Assembly: GCF_006569185.2 (NCBI RefSeq)
Contig: NZ_VIGC02000021.1
Span: 1-64,000, forward strand
From: Litorilinea aerophila
Lineage (GTDB): Bacteria > Chloroflexota > Anaerolineae > Caldilineales > Caldilineaceae
Reading direction: 5' to 3'
Length of the DNA stretch: 64,000 nucleotides
This document shows, in pieces, positions 59,944 through 64,000 of this stretch. The position numbers and the translations under genes were made by a program. The number at the start of each line of letters is the position of its first letter. Position 1 is the first letter of the stretch. The notes under the pieces were generated by a model, which worked only from the letters and a program-made list of their open reading frames with translations, searched no databases and was not told where the DNA came from.

Positions 59944-60034
59944 CACAGATTGCCCAAATGAACACAGATTTTACCCGATTGCTATCTGAAAATCCTTGGC
60001 GTCGTGGCGCCTTTGCGTTGAAGAATGCCCTTTT
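59944..60034 (+). repeat. Dispersed composite intergenic repeat, copy 2
   Basis: It holds CACAGATTGC...GAACACAGAT-type motifs followed by the 28-nt block GCGCCTTTGCG...TGCCCTTTT at 60007-60034. The block matches copy 1 at 28299-28326 in 27 of 28 positions and is in the same orientation. Confidence 0.7.
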
Positions 60035-60293
60035 CGTCGGGAGCCCAAAATGGGGGGAAAGGGGGTTTGGCTACGAGGCGAACAATTGTTCCAACCGGTA
60101 GGTTGTCCAAATTCCCTTTTCGAGGCAAATATGGTAAAATTCGATAGGTTTAAGAAACTGTTTGGCCTGGCCACAGCAGGGGTGGCATGGGATGGCACCC
60201 CCGCTGGCAGGCGGGAGATCGCGGAGGGATCCGCGCGGACCCAATCTCGAAATCAACCGTGAGCTTCATCGAACCCTTTTGAGGTGGATTGCT

Positions 60294-61268
60294 TTGGGCG
60301 TTATCGACAGTTTGTCAGCCGGCTATCGGTTTCTGGGGCGTCGTTTGGAATTGTTGCTGTTGCCGGTTTTGTTGGACTTATTGTTGTGGCTTGCCCCTCG
60401 CCTGAGCATCAACCCGCTCTTCATTCAGGTGGCCGATTTCTATGGCCGCGCGGCTTCCATGGAAGGGATGCCGCCGGACATGGCCCAGATGGCCGGCCAG
60501 GCGGCTACCCTGTTGGGAGAGATCGGCCGCAACTCCAACCTGCTGGACCTGTTGGTCAGCAGTTCGTTGCTCCACGTGCCCAGCCTGCTGGTGGCCCTGG
60601 GGCCGCTGCCAGGTGCCAGGGTGGTTGAGGTGGACAACCCCTGGGCCGCAGCCGGGTATGCCGGTATCCTGGGGTTGTTGGGCCTGTTGATCGGGGTGAT
60701 CTACATCAACCTGCTGGCCAGGCGGCTGCCCCTGGGAAGCACGCCCAAGTGGCTTTCCCCCCCGGAGTTGTTCAAGGTGGCCCTGCGTCAGTGGGGGCGG
60801 GTGGTGGCCTACGTGTTGGTGGTGGCGGTGGGCCTGGGTACTGCCGCCATCCCCATGTTGATGGGCACCGCCATCCTGACCCTCCTGAGCCCGGCGCTGG
60901 GATCCCTGGTCATGTTGCTGTTCAGTGGCATGATCATGGTGCTGTTTTTCTACCTGTACTTCGTCACCGTCGGGCTGGTCATGGACAACCTGCCCCTGCA
61001 CGTGGCCATCATGCGCAGCTTTTTGTTGGTGCGCCGGAATTTCTGGGCGACCCTGGGGTTCGTCTTTCTGACCAACCTGATTACCCTGGGCTTTGCCCTG
61101 ATCATGAGTCGAATCGCCACCTACCCCCCGTTGGGGACGGTGGCGGCCATTGGTATCAACGCCTACATCGGCAGCGGTTTGACCATGGCGCTGCTGGTGT
61201 TTTACCGGACCCGGGTGTTGCACACCCTGGAGGGCAACCAGGCCAACGGGGGCCTGGGAGAACTCTGA
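60294..61268 (+). CDS. Multi-spanning membrane protein of unknown function
   Basis: The protein of about 324 aa has six or so hydrophobic spans: LLLLPVLLDLLLWL, AGYAGILGLLGLLIGVIYI, VVAYVLVVAVGLGTAAIP and LTLLSPALGSLVMLLFSGMIMVLFFYLYFVTVGLVM are clear. Between the first and second spans is a Met/Ala-rich loop with no catalytic motif. I do not recognise a family. The layout, with a late VRRNFWATLGFVFLTNLITLGF segment, resembles the membrane-integral glycerophosphodiesterase-like or DUF-type proteins common in this phylum. The start is uncertain: a TTG at 60294 has GAGGTGG at good spacing; a frame from 60162 would add a basic, repeat-derived head. Confidence 0.6.
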   Translation: MGVIDSLSAGYRFLGRRLELLLLPVLLDLLLWLAPRLSINPLFIQVADFYGRAASMEGMPPDMAQMAGQAATLLGEIGRNSNLLDLLVSSSLLHVPSLLVALGPLPGARVVEVDNPWAAAGYAGILGLLGLLIGVIYINLLARRLPLGSTPKWLSPPELFKVALRQWGRVVAYVLVVAVGLGTAAIPMLMGTAILTLLSPALGSLVMLLFSGMIMVLFFYLYFVTVGLVMDNLPLHVAIMRSFLLVRRNFWATLGFVFLTNLITLGFALIMSRIATYPPLGTVAAIGINAYIGSGLTMALLVFYRTRVLHTLEGNQANGGLGEL

Positions 61269-61350
61269 GCGGGAGAAGAACCCGCCGGAGAGCAACAGGC
61301 CGATGGGCATCCCAGGGCGGGGAGCGCCTCGCCTGAGAGCCCGTTGTTGA

Positions 61351-63315
<1,965 letters not shown>

Positions 63316-63390
63316 CCGCCATCCTCCTGAGCCGGGCCTGGTGCACCTGCGCCGCCCGATATCAGGCAGACGTGTATACACGCTACCAGA

Positions 63391-63417
63391 AGGGCCGCCC
63401 CAGGGCGGCCTTTCCCT
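63391..63417 (+). terminator. Terminator after gyrB
   Basis: GGCCGCCC (63393-63400) and GGGCGGCC (63403-63410) form a tight stem followed by TTTCCCTTT, about 75 nt after the gyrB stop. Confidence 0.75.
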
Positions 63418-63514
63418 TTGCCCAGCCCGGAACTACCCAGCACCGGGAAGCCGGCTGGGCCTATCCGCTGAAACGCGCGCCGCCCTTCCGGATTTTTGAG
63501 CTATCCCGGGCTGG

Positions 63515-63543
63515 TTGACACGCTCCAGGCATTCCAGTATACT
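63515..63543 (+). promoter_or_regulatory. Strong promoter with a long leader
   Basis: Perfect TTGACA (63515-63520), 17 nt, TATACT (63538-63543). The next start codon is about 440 nt downstream, so the transcript has a very long 5' leader. Confidence 0.75.
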
Positions 63544-63985
63544 TCTGGCCACTTCAGGGCGCTCTCAGCCCGCGTCAGAAAGCCCACCCCGTGGGCGTTA
63601 CACATCGCAGCCTCTCGAAATTCAAGCACCCTTTGACGCATCGGGCTGTACCATCGACGTGTAGGACTCTTGCAACCAGGAGATATTTCCCGCTGCCCCC
63701 CATGGGGATTCGAGGTGTTTTTTGCGGGCACTTCCCAGCAGAAATTCGCCGGAGGCTTCCAGCAGGGGGAGTACCGCCAAATTTCTGCCGTGGTATTGCC
63801 CCGTGGTATTGACGAGGCCAGGCCGGACTAAGGGGCGTTTCATTTGCTCAAACGTTTGTCTTGCCTGTTTTTCCTTGCCTTCTAGGACCGATCCGCACCA
63901 GGCTTGCAAGGATCGGGCCTCGGCTTTCGAAGGATCAACCTGCTACCGACCTTTCCATTTCCCATCTATGAAGGAGGTTGTCATT
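63544..63985 (+). other. Long 5' leader before the last gene
   Basis: No credible gene in this 440-nt region. It holds several hairpins, for example CCGATCC...GGATCGG around 63888-63920 and CCCGC...GCGGG around 63690-63735. It ends in the AAGGAGG of the partial gene. It matches no riboswitch class that I recognise. Confidence 0.5.
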
Positions 63986-64000
63986 GTGAACAAAGTCAAC
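63986..64000 (+). CDS. Start of a gene cut by the window edge
   Basis: AAGGAGG (63971-63977) is followed eight bases later by a GTG and the codons for MNKVN before the window ends. Too short to assign; the strong ribosome site supports a real gene. Confidence 0.55.

Larger units (their letters stand above)
59520..60293. other. Gene-free divergent region between murA and a membrane protein
   Basis: About 770 nt without a credible gene. From left to right it holds a hairpin (CAAGGACA at 59569-59576 with TGTCCTTG at 59587-59594) near the murA start, the riboswitch-like leader, its promoter, copy 2 of the composite repeat, the palindrome GAACAATTGTTC (60080-60091), and a weak plus-strand promoter (TTCCCT 60112-60117, 17 nt, TAAAAT 60135-60140) for the membrane protein. 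Confidence 0.7.

Noticed and set aside
63316-64000. A structured RNA gene such as tmRNA, RNase P RNA or SRP RNA downstream of gyrB
   Set aside because: None of the diagnostic motifs of those RNAs was found; only generic hairpins are present.

Overview
The window is a GC-rich bacterial chromosome segment with three parts: a very long CRISPR array, its complete Cas operon, and about 34 kb of ordinary chromosomal genes. No tRNA, rRNA, insertion sequence or integrase was seen. The gene repertoire suggests a chromosomal contig from the Chloroflexota, possibly Caldilineae-like: two sugar ABC transporter clusters with no ATPase, secreted proteins with long Pro/Thr linkers, a FabL-type enoyl reductase, and a Crp/ferredoxin/PIG-L set. 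This assignment is inference, not proof.

Bases 1-18500 are one CRISPR array: 250 complete 37-nt repeats plus a truncated one at the left edge, so about 250 spacers are visible and the array continues to the left. Every repeat read by eye was identical. The repeat is transcribed right to left: on the minus strand it begins GTTGAAGC, holds a 5-bp stem (ATCCA/TGGAT, 6-nt loop) and ends in the 8-nt handle ACTGAAAG. The leader (18501-18910) lies between the array and cas4 and has a good minus-strand promoter. Several spacer pairs are near-duplicates that share exactly the same crRNA 5' (expected PAM-side) end but differ at the other end. That pattern indicates repeated capture from the same or related viruses.

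Bases 18911-29739 (all minus strand) hold a WYL regulator, cas3 (helicase with a C-terminal HD domain), an unrecognised large subunit (Cas8-like by position), cas7 (DevR/Csa2-like), cas5, cas6, cas1, cas2 and cas4, with a small winged-helix gene upstream. The system is type I, but gene order and domain order do not match a textbook subtype.

Bases 30068-37195 (plus strand) are a sugar operon: lipoprotein binding protein, two permeases, a DUF4432 protein and L-fucose isomerase, ending in a terminator. Bases 37531-48754 hold single genes and small operons: a HAD phosphatase, a B12-binding radical SAM protein, xseB with a DUF212 membrane protein, a receiver-like/DUF309 fusion, fabL, a polysaccharide deacetylase lipoprotein, an RpiR regulator with its own dyad-marked promoter, and an SH3/beta-propeller protein translationally coupled to a membrane glycosyltransferase. 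Bases 49084-51815 carry a thioredoxin-fold protein, a Crp/Fnr regulator, a ferredoxin with a long structured leader, and a PIG-L deacetylase. Bases 51899-55648 (minus) are the second sugar ABC cluster.

Bases 55915-59906 (minus) are a probable operon murA - ygeY - carbamate kinase. It is preceded by a consensus promoter and what looks like a cobalamin riboswitch, an unexpected pairing. The MurA carries Asp in place of the usual catalytic Cys. The window ends with a membrane protein, gyrB, a terminator, a strong promoter with a leader of about 440 nt, and the first five codons of a further gene.
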